Shown here: piece by piece, positions 32,772 to 43,182 of the stretch
Layout of the letters: every line of letters starts with the position of its first letter
Numbering within the stretch: the stretch's first letter is position 1
Assembly: GCA_037178975.1 (NCBI GenBank)
Contig: JASJZH010000005.1
Location: forward strand, 5,704,001 to 5,768,000
Length of the DNA stretch: 64,000 nt
Origin: Oscheius tipulae
Lineage: Eukaryota > Nematoda > Chromadorea > Rhabditida > Rhabditidae
Direction: 5' to 3'
Notes under the pieces: generated by a model
What the model was told of the DNA's origin: nothing
Seen by the model: the letters and a program-made list of their open reading frames with translations, nothing else
Database searches by the model: none
Made by a program: the position numbers and the translations under genes

Positions 32772-33467
32772 ATGGTGAGTATCTCTGGTGGTCCGATCCT
32801 TGACGAAATGGAGCACAAGGTTAACCAGAACTCAAGTCAGCACTATGTTAGTCCTAGTCAATGGGTAATTATAAGACCGATTTCAGAACTGGTGGTATTC
32901 TGACAAGAAGCAGGAACAGACTTCGCCTGTCAAGAACATTCTACCCAAGCAGGACAGTCTTGTAAGTTCTTTGATCAGTTTTTGACTTTTTGTGGGGAGA
33001 ACTCCGATAAAGATTCTAAGAAACCTGCAAATCAGTCTCTCCATTGAATAGAAACTCTGGAAAAACCACTGCAAACACTTGAAACTATCTTTGCCTCTCG
33101 ACTATCTAATTAAAAAACAGTAATATTTAAGAATCCTGTCCAAAAGCCATGTCATAGCAGCCTACGACCTTTTTGTTTTTCATTTTTCCCAATGCTTACT
33201 CCTCAACACGAGCGGAAAATGCTCCTCAATACTTTCATAAACAGATGCTTTCAGGATAGCAAAATGGATCCCGACAGCTCGATGTTTGGAGACCGAAGAA
33301 GCAGTGTTACCATCGTTGAGGACATGGTGGGTCCCGTCCAACCTCCTACTCTCCAAACTGAGCCTCTTCAGGCCAGCCAACTGCCTCCAAAGAGGAAGGA
33401 AAGTGACATCGATCGTCTGTATCGTCTATCTAATCTGGTTCATGGCTGCGGCTCTCGTGATGACTAA
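32772..33467 (+). CDS. Small acidic/hydrophilic protein of unknown function
   Basis: Three exons give about 120 residues: MVSISGGPILDEMEHKVN... to HY, a 50-base intron (GTTAGT...TTCAG), NWWYSDKKQEQTSPVKNILP to the next donor at 32961, and a last exon from 33255 (DSKMDPDSSMFGDRRSSVTI ... SDIDRLYRLSNLVHGCGSRD). An alternative donor directly after the ATG (GTGAGT) would remove the first segment. The protein has no signal peptide, no helix-rich core and no family I recognise. It looks intrinsically disordered, with a conserved-looking NWWYSDKK block. The strong TATA promoter suggests a highly or inducibly expressed gene. It is convergent with the acyltransferase. Confidence 0.6.
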
Positions 33468-33582
33468 ATTCGGATCGAAACAAGCTCTGTAGTAATGTAA
33501 ATAACGTCCAATTGTACATAGAGAATTTATTAAACGACTCGTGAGAATTGACCGGTATTGATTCTTGTGGACTATTTCTTCA

Positions 33583-35697
33583 TCAGTTCTCCTCCTTGGG
33601 CAGTTCGCAGATACAGAAACTGCCATCGCTGTTGTTGGCATTCTCATCGCTCAGACTCGGCTCGCTGTCACTGCTACGCAACGACCGACACAGATGTGGA
33701 ATGTCGTGAGAGAGACAGGCAGCCACCAGACGCTGCTGATCTTCATGAACGCGCTGCTGATCCGTCTTCTTATACCAGAATCCGCCATCGAAGCGGCCCT
33801 GTTGTATGCCAGCAGCCTCAGCAATCAGACCTTGGACTCTAGAGGCAAACTGTCCATTCGACTCGAACGGAAAACGTCGCTCCTTGGGCAGATATTTGAT
33901 CTCGTAGACGACAGCCCAACTCATCATGATGCGGAGCAGATAGAGATGGAACTTGTCCTCAATCCAGAAAGCGTCTCCATATCGGGCGTCTTGACGAATT
34001 GCAATCGGGTAGATATCGAGGTCCTCCTCAAAGACGGCCTTTCGGAACTGGATCACTTGCGTGTTGTTCGTACAGTAGCCTTCTGGGAAAAGCAGAATTG
34101 GGCCACCTCCTTGCTGAAAATCTCTTTTGCAGTCACTTTATTAAAAACTCTACTTTGGCCGTCTTGAGAACCACCGACAGGAATCCAGAGCGCTCCTTGA
34201 TACATTTCCGCTCGAGCCAGAGAGAAGGACAGAGTCGACTGACGAGAGCCTCAATTAGTCCTGAAAAATTGATCTTTGTTTCTATTTGCAGCTGGACCGG
34301 GGTCTACTTATAGATTTCTTCCCGTCAAAGCGCGTAAACAATTCGGGGCACGTGTTGTGACCGCCGCGGACGAGGGGATTCAAAACAGCGGGATGCAAGC
34401 AGAAGGGAACACGTGCTACGTGTTCCGTTCTACATCATGCAAACAATAATCTCAGGGGACCTCATCCTACTCATTGTATACAAAATTATATATCGAAGAG
34501 AATTCAACCCACCTATGATCCCGTTGTGCTTCTGTCCAGTGACCACATAGCCGTATTCGGATCCGTGTTGAGTGCCGCCGAAGATGATCTGGATGTCGTT
34601 CGGTGTCATGTGATTCGCGACGGCAATTCCCGGCTTCTTCGGCGTGTTTTCTCGGTCCTTGTAGACGACGATAGCCCCTAGACCCGCATTGACCAGTCGA
34701 CAGTACACGATGGCAATCCACGTCTTTTGGTGAGCAGACAGATCCTGAACTTGTGTGTTCTTTTTGAAAACAACATTGAACTCACTATGCAGAAAGAGAC
34801 GACACAGGCGAGTGAGATGAAGACGAAGGACGAGATGAAGAGTGCTAGTCGGATAGGGAAGAGCAGCAGAAGTCTACAAAGAACGAATTCGAATCAATAG
34901 GACAAGAGTCTACCTAAAGACAAGAGTGAGGTAGAAGATAGTCTTCTGGACTGAATCCCACTGGTCGAGTGGCGCAAAGCGAAGTAGCGATTCGTAGTAA
35001 CTTGGTGCAGGGGCGAACGCAGAAGAGATCTCGTCCTAAAAAAACTTTTTTGTATACATTTCAACCTAGACTGTGATCAAAGTATTTTTTATCTTTCTGC
35101 AGCCTTATCTGGGTCATGCAAGTTGCGCGGATAGTAAATATTTACCGGAAGCCAGGACGAGCTACATTAGACCAATATTTTTTTAAGACTAGATATTATG
35201 GCTCTTTCGTCAGCTTACTATATTAAAACTGGAACAATTTTAGAGTACATGACCACATATCTATGATTTCTCAGGAAGAGTGTAGCCCGTATAATAACAA
35301 AGCTGTGGAATGCTATGGAATAGATCTCAAAGTGTCTTGGCTCCCCGACTAGCAAAGAGAGAAAGAGTCCCACCTGAATAATGGCCTCCAGTCCATTTTG
35401 AGTAAAGTCGACGCCCATCTCTAGCATGTTGTTCTTGTGCCTGAGAAAGTTGAAACTGGCCGAGCTGCCTTCCGCATTCCGCTTCAGCCGCACCTCCTCG
35501 TCTCTGTCAATGATGGCTGGCCAGAAGCTCTTGGAACGAGGGTAGACAGTCGGGAAGAAGGATTGAAGAAAGCTGACGATACGGAGATAGAAGAACGGCA
35601 GCTGACCCCACGACTTGCCGCAAAGGATGAGAAGGACAGTGGGTAGAAAGGCGCCTAACAGAATTGCGCCATACATCAGTAGTAGACTACCCAGCAT
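33583..35697 (-). CDS. Glycerol-3-phosphate acyltransferase, GPAT3/4 (AGPAT6) type
   Basis: This enzyme transfers an acyl chain to sn-1 of glycerol-3-phosphate in the ER, the first step of triacylglycerol and phospholipid synthesis. The catalytic block I (H-x4-D) is NHMTPNDI, block II region is LWLERKCIKER, and block III is LFPEGYCTNN, followed by YPIAIRQDARYGDAFW and MMSWAVVYEIKYLP, which are GPAT3/4 signatures. The N-terminus has hydrophobic segments and GVDFTQNGLEAI, matching the family. Six or more short-intron exons are in phase. The start at 35697 lies 2 bases after a CTTTCAG acceptor, so it is probably trans-spliced. The C-terminal tail after FDGGFW is longer than usual and acidic. It is the counterpart of C. 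elegans ACL-4/ACL-5; which one cannot be told. Confidence 0.92.
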
Positions 35698-38600
35698 GGC
35701 TGAAAGCAATATTTTGGGAAACGTCAGAGAGCACCCTTCCAATGATTTGAAAGCGGAGAATGTTGGCAAACTATATTAAAGTATAGTTATTTTAAAAAAA
35801 TGAATAATATCAAGTTTTGAAAAAAAATGAATATTTTGAGATAGGACTCTCGAGAATTATAAGATTAGCAGAAGAGCAAAGTGATAGTTTTAGGGCCACG
35901 AGGAAGCACGTTGGAGATAAGAAAGACAAGGATAGATACTTCCCAACAGTTTGTAAATCAATAAAGCTTTTAGAGTTTGTTTAGCGAGTACAGACAAGCA
36001 TACCATGAGAAGTAAGAGCTATAAAGGTTCTGTTCAAAGTTAACATTGAAGATCGGAGAAAAGGACTGCCAATGAAGAGGATTGACGCAGAAAACGGTCT
36101 GTGACTCAAGTTTCCGCAGAGAAAACATCGAAATCGGGAAAATTATCAAGAAAGTCTGTCTTGATGCCACTAACGGAATAAAAGATATAAACCTTGTTAG
36201 CATTTCGCAAGTATCGAAGTCTCATTTCAAAGTCCTTGGTAACGAAAATATTGCAGATCATGGAATTTGCTTGCAAAGACTGTAGTAACTCTTCTCACAA
36301 AAGAAGTTATTGAGGATGTGCTATTCCAAAAAACAAAACGGGATGTGCTCGATCAAACTTGCCAACTTCTCCAGTTAGGCAGGACGGGAAATGATTCACT
36401 TTGCCAACAATCGGCAAAAGAGAAACTCGCGGACAGTCGAAATGAAAAGAATCGCTTACTAGAGACACGTGTGATTAATGACTCTCGTCTACGAGTTTGG
36501 AGGGTCGAGGTCACATGAGGGCAGGCGCACTTTCCACGTGTGCTCTCTTTCAGGGCAGAACCTATTCAAACTATAGAAATCGGTCATCTTGGAACAATTG
36601 TAACAGCTCTCTCCATTTTCCGAAAAAAAATGATAGATGAGGCAGACAGTCTTCTGATAAGACGACTCCGATGAGACTGGATACGGACTGTGAGACCCGA
36701 CCGTGGGTCAGACACCTGTTTGTAAACAATGAGCCTGTGCGGAAAGAATGGTCGATCATGTGAGTCAATTGAGGGAGGAAGTCTGGGAATACAGGCAGGA
36801 GCGAAAGTTCGTGTTTTTGTGCGCGCTTTGGCATGGAAAGATCCATAGAAAGTGAAATTATTTTGTCTGTCTCAAAATTTTCAACAGGGCAGGGTCACAA
36901 AAATAAGAGGCTATCTTCGCTAGTTTGAATAGGAATTAAAAGTAGGACACTGCGAGAGGAAAAGAATGCTGCAAATGACGTATTTTCCCCATATCAAAGC
37001 GCTCCCGCAAAAAAAAAAGAAAATGCGTAAATTTCTGCGAAAAGACCAGGAACATTTGACGATAAAACAAGACAAATGGCTTGGCCTACTGATAAAGGAC
37101 GATAAGGAACGAAAAGGACGAGCACACTTGTGACTCTTGAGCTTCTTTTAGGCGGAAGAATGGACAACTGACACGGAATGGAAGACTAATGGCCGATCAG
37201 ACTGCATGGGTTGTCCCGGGCGGTGTCTGTTACGTGGTGGCCCACTGACCAAAACAGCAAGACAGCGTGATGGTCAGTTGGGCATTGTCTAAGAAAATAT
37301 TTTTCATTTTCGAATTAATCTTGAATGAAATACCACCAGTCGACTTTGCCGCCTGGTCGGCGGTTTTAGTAAGCAAGGAACAAAAACTCTCCAAGGAGCA
37401 AAAGCAATAACATTCTTTTACAATGAAAGCAATCAAAACCGTAACTTGCCATCTCAAAAATGTTTCTTCTTGCATTAGCTTGACTTGTCTCGACAGAAAA
37501 GGCCACAAACATTGTCAAGTGTTATAAAACAAAGATCTTTGGTTTGAAAAGTTTTCAAAGCCTTGTTCGTTTTCAATTTGACCAGCAAAGCTCACGTCCG
37601 CCGGACCAATTATCCCTGAAAAATGGTTTTTGCGCGGGTGGATTTGGAGGGCAGTGGTTGAAAGTTCAGTTAGCAGTCTTCTGTGTCAACGGTTGCCATG
37701 TAGAGGTTTTGTTCACAGTAATGTTTTGTGTGCGAATAGAGTTAACCGTCCACTGCGTTATTATGCTGACCGCCATGTTGTTAGTAACAATGCATCCAAC
37801 ATCAGCGTCGTAATGCTCCTTTTCCCTCGAATTTTTGCTGCTGCTATCAGTCTTCTTCAACCCATTCTGCCAGAAGCTTCTTTTTAGATGTTGTTTCTGT
37901 CAGTGTTTAGAAGTAAACGTTTGCCTTGCCTTGACCCAATTCTTGTGAGTGTTTCTGAAACGTTTGCACTTCGCCCTTGAACTTGTCAAGCCACTACAGA
38001 AGGATTAGCATACATTGTGTTCTGTGTGAAAGAGCATCGATTTTCCGGGAGTTGTCGATGGAGAAAAAATTAATAGCAAATGCAGATTTGCAGCTCCAGT
38101 TTTCGATAAACAAGACCTGCCTTGGTTATTTTGCTGACCTTGCAAGTCTGTCCCATTTTCACTGTATTACAACATTTTCAGTACCACCCCATTTCTTCTT
38201 ACATAGACTAGTTATCCTTGAAAAGTGACATGACATCATGTCTTTGATGTCTTTTAACAACCTTGGACGCCGTGGCAGGCCTTTTGATCTGTGTCCTCCG
38301 TGAGTCAATCGGTCTGCCTCCAATCGAGTTTATAGTGTGCCGGGAGGAAGTTCATCTCATGTATTCTTTTCAATTTTGTTCTATTCAAGAGGATCAAGTA
38401 GATCCACTCTTTATAATTTAATAGCTCCTGATTGGGACTTGCAGTACTGTTTGAATGAGTACAGTTATTTGAACTGAATCTTGTAATAGAGGCGCTCAGA
38501 AAAGAAACAGTCTGCCGTGTTATACCGAAATATTCCCGGGGGGATGCCTGTAGTCTTTGTCATAACAGTTTGCCCTCTTCTCTCACAGCGCTACTCAAAC

Positions 38601-38862
38601 ATTTCCAAGATCCCTGGTTTCATCCACCCCTTCGACCTCTTGTCCACCTACGTGACATTTCAAACTTTCCTGGTTTACTTGGAAGCACCATTTCCCAAGA
38701 CCTTTCTACATATGGTCCATCATTTGAATGGAGAGTGATCATCTCGTTCTGAAGATCACTTTTTTTCCTACTCTTTGAACAATCACTCTTTGCAGAGAAT
38801 CTTATTGCCACCTCCGGAGCAAACAAACTGAGAGAGACAGTCGGACAGCCCCCTCCCTGCCA
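35698..38862. other. Long divergent intergenic region with a skew switch
   Basis: I see no convincing gene. The plus strand is purine-rich from 35.8 to about 37.1 kb and pyrimidine-rich from about 37.5 kb to 38.86 kb. The change falls between the divergent acyltransferase (minus) and the cytokine-like gene (plus). Small open frames at 36082-36518 are treated as composition artefacts. Confidence 0.5.
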
Positions 38863-40391
38863 TGAATTTCGTGCTTTTTTCCCTCTTCTTGCCAACTATT
38901 GTGGTTAGCATTTGTCCCAGCTGCCAACAGGTTAGAGCTCTTTTGAGGTTTGGATATAAAATGTTCTAGCAATGCCCATGTACCGGTCAAAACAGTCCTG
39001 CACAGACTTCTTGTATTGGCTTCGATACAAGGTACATGGCTGCTACTATTGATGATGCCATGTTCCAGTTCCCCAATTTGGTTTCCAGTCAAGTAAGTCT
39101 TTTTCTTGAAACTAAGCATCGTGAAATCAGGGCAAGCCTCTTTTTGACGAGTCATTGGAGAGTCAAAAAGTTGCATCTAGTGTGATAAGTGGGACGACTC
39201 CAGTTGCTGCTGGGGCAAGTTCAGAGGCAGACACGATGTCCATTGCTTCTGTCCAATCTAGGCCAGCTCCATATGCTGCCTCGATTGCTCAACCTCAAGC
39301 TCCAGCAAAGTCTGCCAATGTAAGTTTTCCCTCCTCTTTTGAAATAGAATCTCACTCTAGAAATTGATCTCGCCAGCGAGTCCTAGTTCCTGTGCTTCGC
39401 AGGAATGCATGTCCTGTAAGCTGGCGATTATTGACGGATTTCTTGGCAATTCAGAGGAGAGCGATGCAGATACTCTTTGGTTAACCAAGGTCCACTTACA
39501 ACATGAAACTGGTTGGTTATGAGTCACCGTACCGAGAGTCAAACATTGTTTTCAGGACTGTCATCGGGCACTTGTGGAAGTGTAGAGAACGCGCCGCCAA
39601 CGACCACGAAAAGGCCGCCAAAGAATCAACAGCGGCAGAATGTCAAGAGAGCCAATCAGGTGAGACATTCGATGATTTATCTCAGTCTGTTTAGATTCTA
39701 AATATCTTGACTACGTACGGTCGGAAGAAGCGAACTATCCCCATGGTCCCACCCCAAATTCTGAACATTTCTTCCACCACCTCTTCCTCTTCGACAAGCG
39801 TACCTCCATCGTCAACAAACGGCTCACAAAGTACCCTTGACACCTGTGAGTAACATTCTATACAGAGTTCCTACTTGATGTATTCAGTGCTCGGAGTGAC
39901 GACCCAAATCGGTTGCGACTACAGAAGGGGGTCGGCTCTTACCTCTGTAAGAGAGTATACACTTTACAAAAACTGATGATCTTAGAATGCAAAGTACACA
40001 GGATTGTGTAATTTATGCTGGCAGTGGAGGAAACTTCCAGAAGAATACTTCCCGAGCTACGTCAACGAAGTAGCTTGCGACAGTGGCGACTGTGGCTGTC
40101 TTTCGGGTTTCGGAACGTGTATGCCTGTAACGCGTGTGCTCAATGTGTTGAAGAACACGGGAACGAAGACGAATCCAAAGTGAGTTGTTTGGGTGAAACT
40201 TTTGTTAGGGTGTTCGGGAGATCAGAGCGAGAGAAACTGATCGTCTAGACTGTGAAGAACGAAGAGACATTATTGACGTACCGTTGTTAGGAAACATTTT
40301 CAGCTGGATCCAAGTGACAATCGACACAGTAGCCGCCTGTGAATGTCAAGTGGCAATGAACAGTCCTCTGCTTTCCTTCGTTTCGAAATAA
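38863..40391 (+). CDS. Secreted cystine-rich precursor with a furin site, IL-17/cystine-knot-like C-terminus
   Basis: About nine exons join in phase to roughly 380 residues. A signal peptide (MNFVLFSLFLPTIVVSI) is followed by CPSC and CPC motifs, a Ser/Ala/Pro-rich linker, a CASQECMSCK cluster, a Thr/Pro-rich stretch and the dibasic site YGRKKR that fits furin cleavage. After a Ser/Thr-rich segment comes the conserved-looking domain: CDYRRGSA, then LCNLCWQWRKLPEEYFPSYV, NEVACDSGDCGCLSG, GTCMPVTRVLNVLKN and WIQVTIDTVAACECQ. Paired Cys, a P-Y-NE-x-x-C block, a -LNVL- strand and a final W...V..ACEC ending recall IL-17-type cystine-knot cytokines, but this is inference and a neurotrophin/spaetzle-like fold is an alternative. 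It is probably a secreted signalling ligand. Confidence 0.68.
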
Positions 40392-41064
40392 TTTTCAATT
40401 TCTGTTTGTTCGTAGTCCGGTATAGATCTCTGTACATTTCCGTTGAATCTCATCTCTTTTCCCATGTCCAAATGAACAGTTTTGGTGAAAATGAACACAC
40501 GTCGTCATTGCTACTTTTTATCATCAGTTGTTTTGACTACAAAAAGGCAATCCTTTGATGAGTATAGAGATTTTCTTGTCTTTCAATATGTCTTTTCAGA
40601 GCTCTTTCAAAGCTAAGGAGCCATAAGTAATGCTCTCATGTGACTCGTGGTAGAAAGAGAAAAAAAATCGTGAACTCGAGGTACAAGACTTCACGGATGG
40701 CTAACACAAAATAATTGAGCAAGACGTGCATGACGAAAAAGGAAAATAAATTGTTATAAAACAAGTGGGATAGAAGGAAGTAGGCGGATGGTTGACTTCA
40801 ATTTTCAGATTACCAAGACAAAATATTTTAATCAACCAACTTGTAAGATTGCAGATTGTAGCAGAAGCAGCGCGATTCATACAACAGAAGCGGTAAAGTA
40901 CCAGTAACTAAAACCCTCCAGCGATCAAAAGAACATCAGAATATTGGCAGCTCGACGCAATATCCGGCTACTCTGGGACTTGTAGACTATTGCAAGTTCA
41001 CCGTGTCCGGTTCAGTGGACTTTCTGATTGAGGCGCCTCTGCATAAAGGACTCATTCGCAACTG
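40392..41064. other. Intergenic gap
   Basis: No gene was found between the cytokine-like gene and the receptor. The sequence is AT-rich and unremarkable. Confidence 0.4.
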
Positions 41065-42369
41065 ATGGAAGCCTACGAGCTCCCTGTGCGAATCGTCTCT
41101 GCCTTCGTCACCATTTTAGGCACCGCTGTTCATTCTTTAGTTATATTTTTGAATTCAAAGAGAGGCAAAACCGACTGTCGCTTTTATGCCCTTTTTATGA
41201 GTATCTATTCTGCTATTAGCATCTACATTTTCATTGTTGGATCCCTCCTTATCAACAGGTAAGAAATTTCGATTTGTGATGTATTCGGAGCCAAGATTCG
41301 TTTATGGCAATAAGACTGTCCTTCTCATATTTTACGGGTTTGGGACGTACCTCGGCACAAACTTTTGTACCGTTCTCGAAGCCTTCTACAATCCAATCAA
41401 CAACGTCCTCTATGTAATGGTTCCCGTCGGAATGGCTTTCCGTGTCCTGATCGTGTACAACCATAAGCTGAAGAGGAATTGGATAGTTTTCGCTGTGACT
41501 ATTATTGTCTTAGTTCATGTGCCGAGCATGGTAGGTTGTCATTTAACTAGTTGTTTGTCTTTAGGCATAGATAGTAGCACAATTGGTAGGGAACAAGTGA
41601 ATAGGGATATCTGGCTAGGAACTCAGGTATTACTGTCTTCTGAGAGTGGTTAGAAAGCTTGTTCCGTGATACGATCTTTCCTCTAGTGTAAAAGTTTCCT
41701 GAGAATCGGGTAACCGCCTAATACTGGAATACCAATTCCTGTAACCACGAGCTTTACTCTTGAGGTACTGACGTTCCGCGCAATTTCACCCCTCACCAAA
41801 AACACAGCCGACCTTCTTGACAACGTGACCTTGTCAATTATCTCACGCTATTCGACTGTCACCTATAAGCCGGCCAGTTCATTTGAGGTAAGTCTGTTAA
41901 ATGAGGCAAAGAACTTTCAGTATACTTTGCTAGTAAGAATTTCATACAGCTACATGTACGTCTGTGTACCGGCAACCTATATTCTTGGACTCGTAACCTA
42001 TTGGAAACTACAATCGAGGAGTATCTTCATGTCGGCCAAAACGGCCAAAATTCATCACGCTTTCGTTCTGGTCAGCTCCGCAGGAAAAGGGGAAAATAGT
42101 TTCAGCTCCTCTTTACCGAAGCCACAGCTTTATGCACTGGCTTTCTTTACGACATTGGGAAAGATTTTCTCTCAAGGCATTTTCCCGATGCTAATGTCTC
42201 CTTAACTATGGATTTCTACGATTTTCCTTTGGCAGCACTCGTGCCTCTCGTGCAAGGCATAGCTACAATCTGCCTGGTACCCTACTTTCGATCCTTTTTG
42301 CTCCGATGCTTCAGAAGAAGAAAAGAACACACTGCAGGCGTGACATTTGTAACGGCATCTACTTTTTAA
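41065..42369 (+). CDS. Seven-helix receptor of nematode chemoreceptor type
   Basis: Six exons with introns as short as 33 bases join in phase to about 310 residues. The helices are: TM1 VRIVSAFVTILGTAVHSLVI, TM2 LFMSIYSAISIYIFIVGSLL, TM3 region LYVMVPVGMAFRVLIVY, TM4 NWIVFAVTIIVLVHVPSM, TM5 SYMYVCVPATYILGLVTYW, TM6 HHAFVLLLFTEATALCTGF and TM7 PLAALVPLVQGIATICL, then a basic tail (RRRKE). A loop of about 55 residues with NVT glycosylation potential lies between TM4 and TM5. The AKIHHAFVL segment before TM6 is the kind seen in nematode serpentine receptor families; I do not assign a class. The last exon is read in the frame LLFTEATAL..., which stays open to the stop at 42369. Confidence 0.78.
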
Positions 42370-42519
42370 TCCTGGTCTACTGGTAGCAGGATCGTTCTAC
42401 ATAGTAATAACTTATTACGGATTTGGAGTTGTGGAATAAACATTTTGTAAGCCAGAGTAAAAAAAAAACATAAACTTTGGATCTAGTTGACCACCTCTGC
42501 ATCTCGCGGATCTACTACA
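42370..42519. other. 3' flank of the receptor
   Basis: The flank contains GGAATAAAC (about 42436), a poly(A) signal for the receptor mRNA. Nothing else is seen. Confidence 0.45.
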
Positions 42520-42800
42520 GAGTCCACCGTTTCAGGCACAACCGAGAGTAAAAGGGAACGAATTAAGGAACTGTATCGGAGTCAACCAACAGAACATGTG
42601 AAATCACAACGTCGGGAACGACTGAATCAACCACTTTCGGATTAATAGGATTGCCTAACCGTGGACCAGCGGATAATACGGTTACTAACACTACTGCTTG
42701 TGAGAGCACAACCTCCGGCACTACAGAATCAACGACTTCTTGATCAACTAAATCAGCTTTAAATGTGGTCACAAGTACAGAGTCGACAACGTCGACCAGC
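42520..42800 (+). repeat. Degenerate repeats encoding TTSGTTESTT (dead mucin-like sequence)
   Basis: At about 42525, 42605, 42705 and 42780 the plus strand repeats a unit that translates as (T/S)TSGTTESTT or a variant, twice preceded by Cys-Glu (CEIT, CEST). Stops and frame changes interrupt it. No signal peptide or continuous frame exists, so it reads as the remains of a Thr/Ser-rich mucin-like gene. The long minus-strand ORF over the same bases is its shadow. Confidence 0.5.
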
Positions 42801-42994
42801 ATTGCTAAATCTATTAGCATAGGCGGAGTGTACTACCTAACCGACTTCGACTAGGGTCTGCCAATCGTTCTGCCAAGGTTTAGTCCGATTTAAAAACATC
42901 ATAGCTCCACCAATTCGAAAGACGAATAAGACCTAAAAAAGGAATGGAAAGGCAGCTTTGCAGCACATGTTAAAGACGGGTTTGTTTTTTTTTT

Positions 42995-43182
42995 GGTTGA
43001 GGGGCCGCGAAGTTAGCGCAGTGCCTGCAGTGTGGTCCATGACTCATAAGACAATTCGATTACGGCTTTCATTTTCTGTGTTCTATTCTGTTTGTAACAT
43101 ACGTAACACTGGTAGAAGGTAAGAAGGTAGAGGATCATGGGCCAGATTGCCGGCCCTGCATTAACTTCGCGGCCTCTGAGCC
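42995..43182. repeat. Inverted pair of tRNA(Met)-like arms
   Basis: The first 50 bases and the reverse complement of the last 50 are alike (about 75-80% by eye), sharing GGCCGCGAAGTTA, GGCC or GTCC, and CATGA. The left arm reads GTTAGCGCAGTGCC ... GACTCATAAG ... ATTCGATT, resembling the D-arm, anticodon loop (CAT) and T-loop of elongator tRNA-Met with bases missing. The right arm is more decayed. A MITE-like palindrome formed from a duplicated tRNA pseudogene is the best reading. A TM-like minus ORF across it is not believed. Confidence 0.5.

Noticed and set aside
36082-36518. Two overlapping plus-strand ORFs (67 and 83 codons)
   Set aside because: They lie in purine-rich flank, change frame without an intron and have no recognisable motif.
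42563-42820. 85-codon minus-strand ORF with repeated VVDSVVP
   Set aside because: It is the complement of the TTSGTTESTT-encoding repeats on the plus strand.
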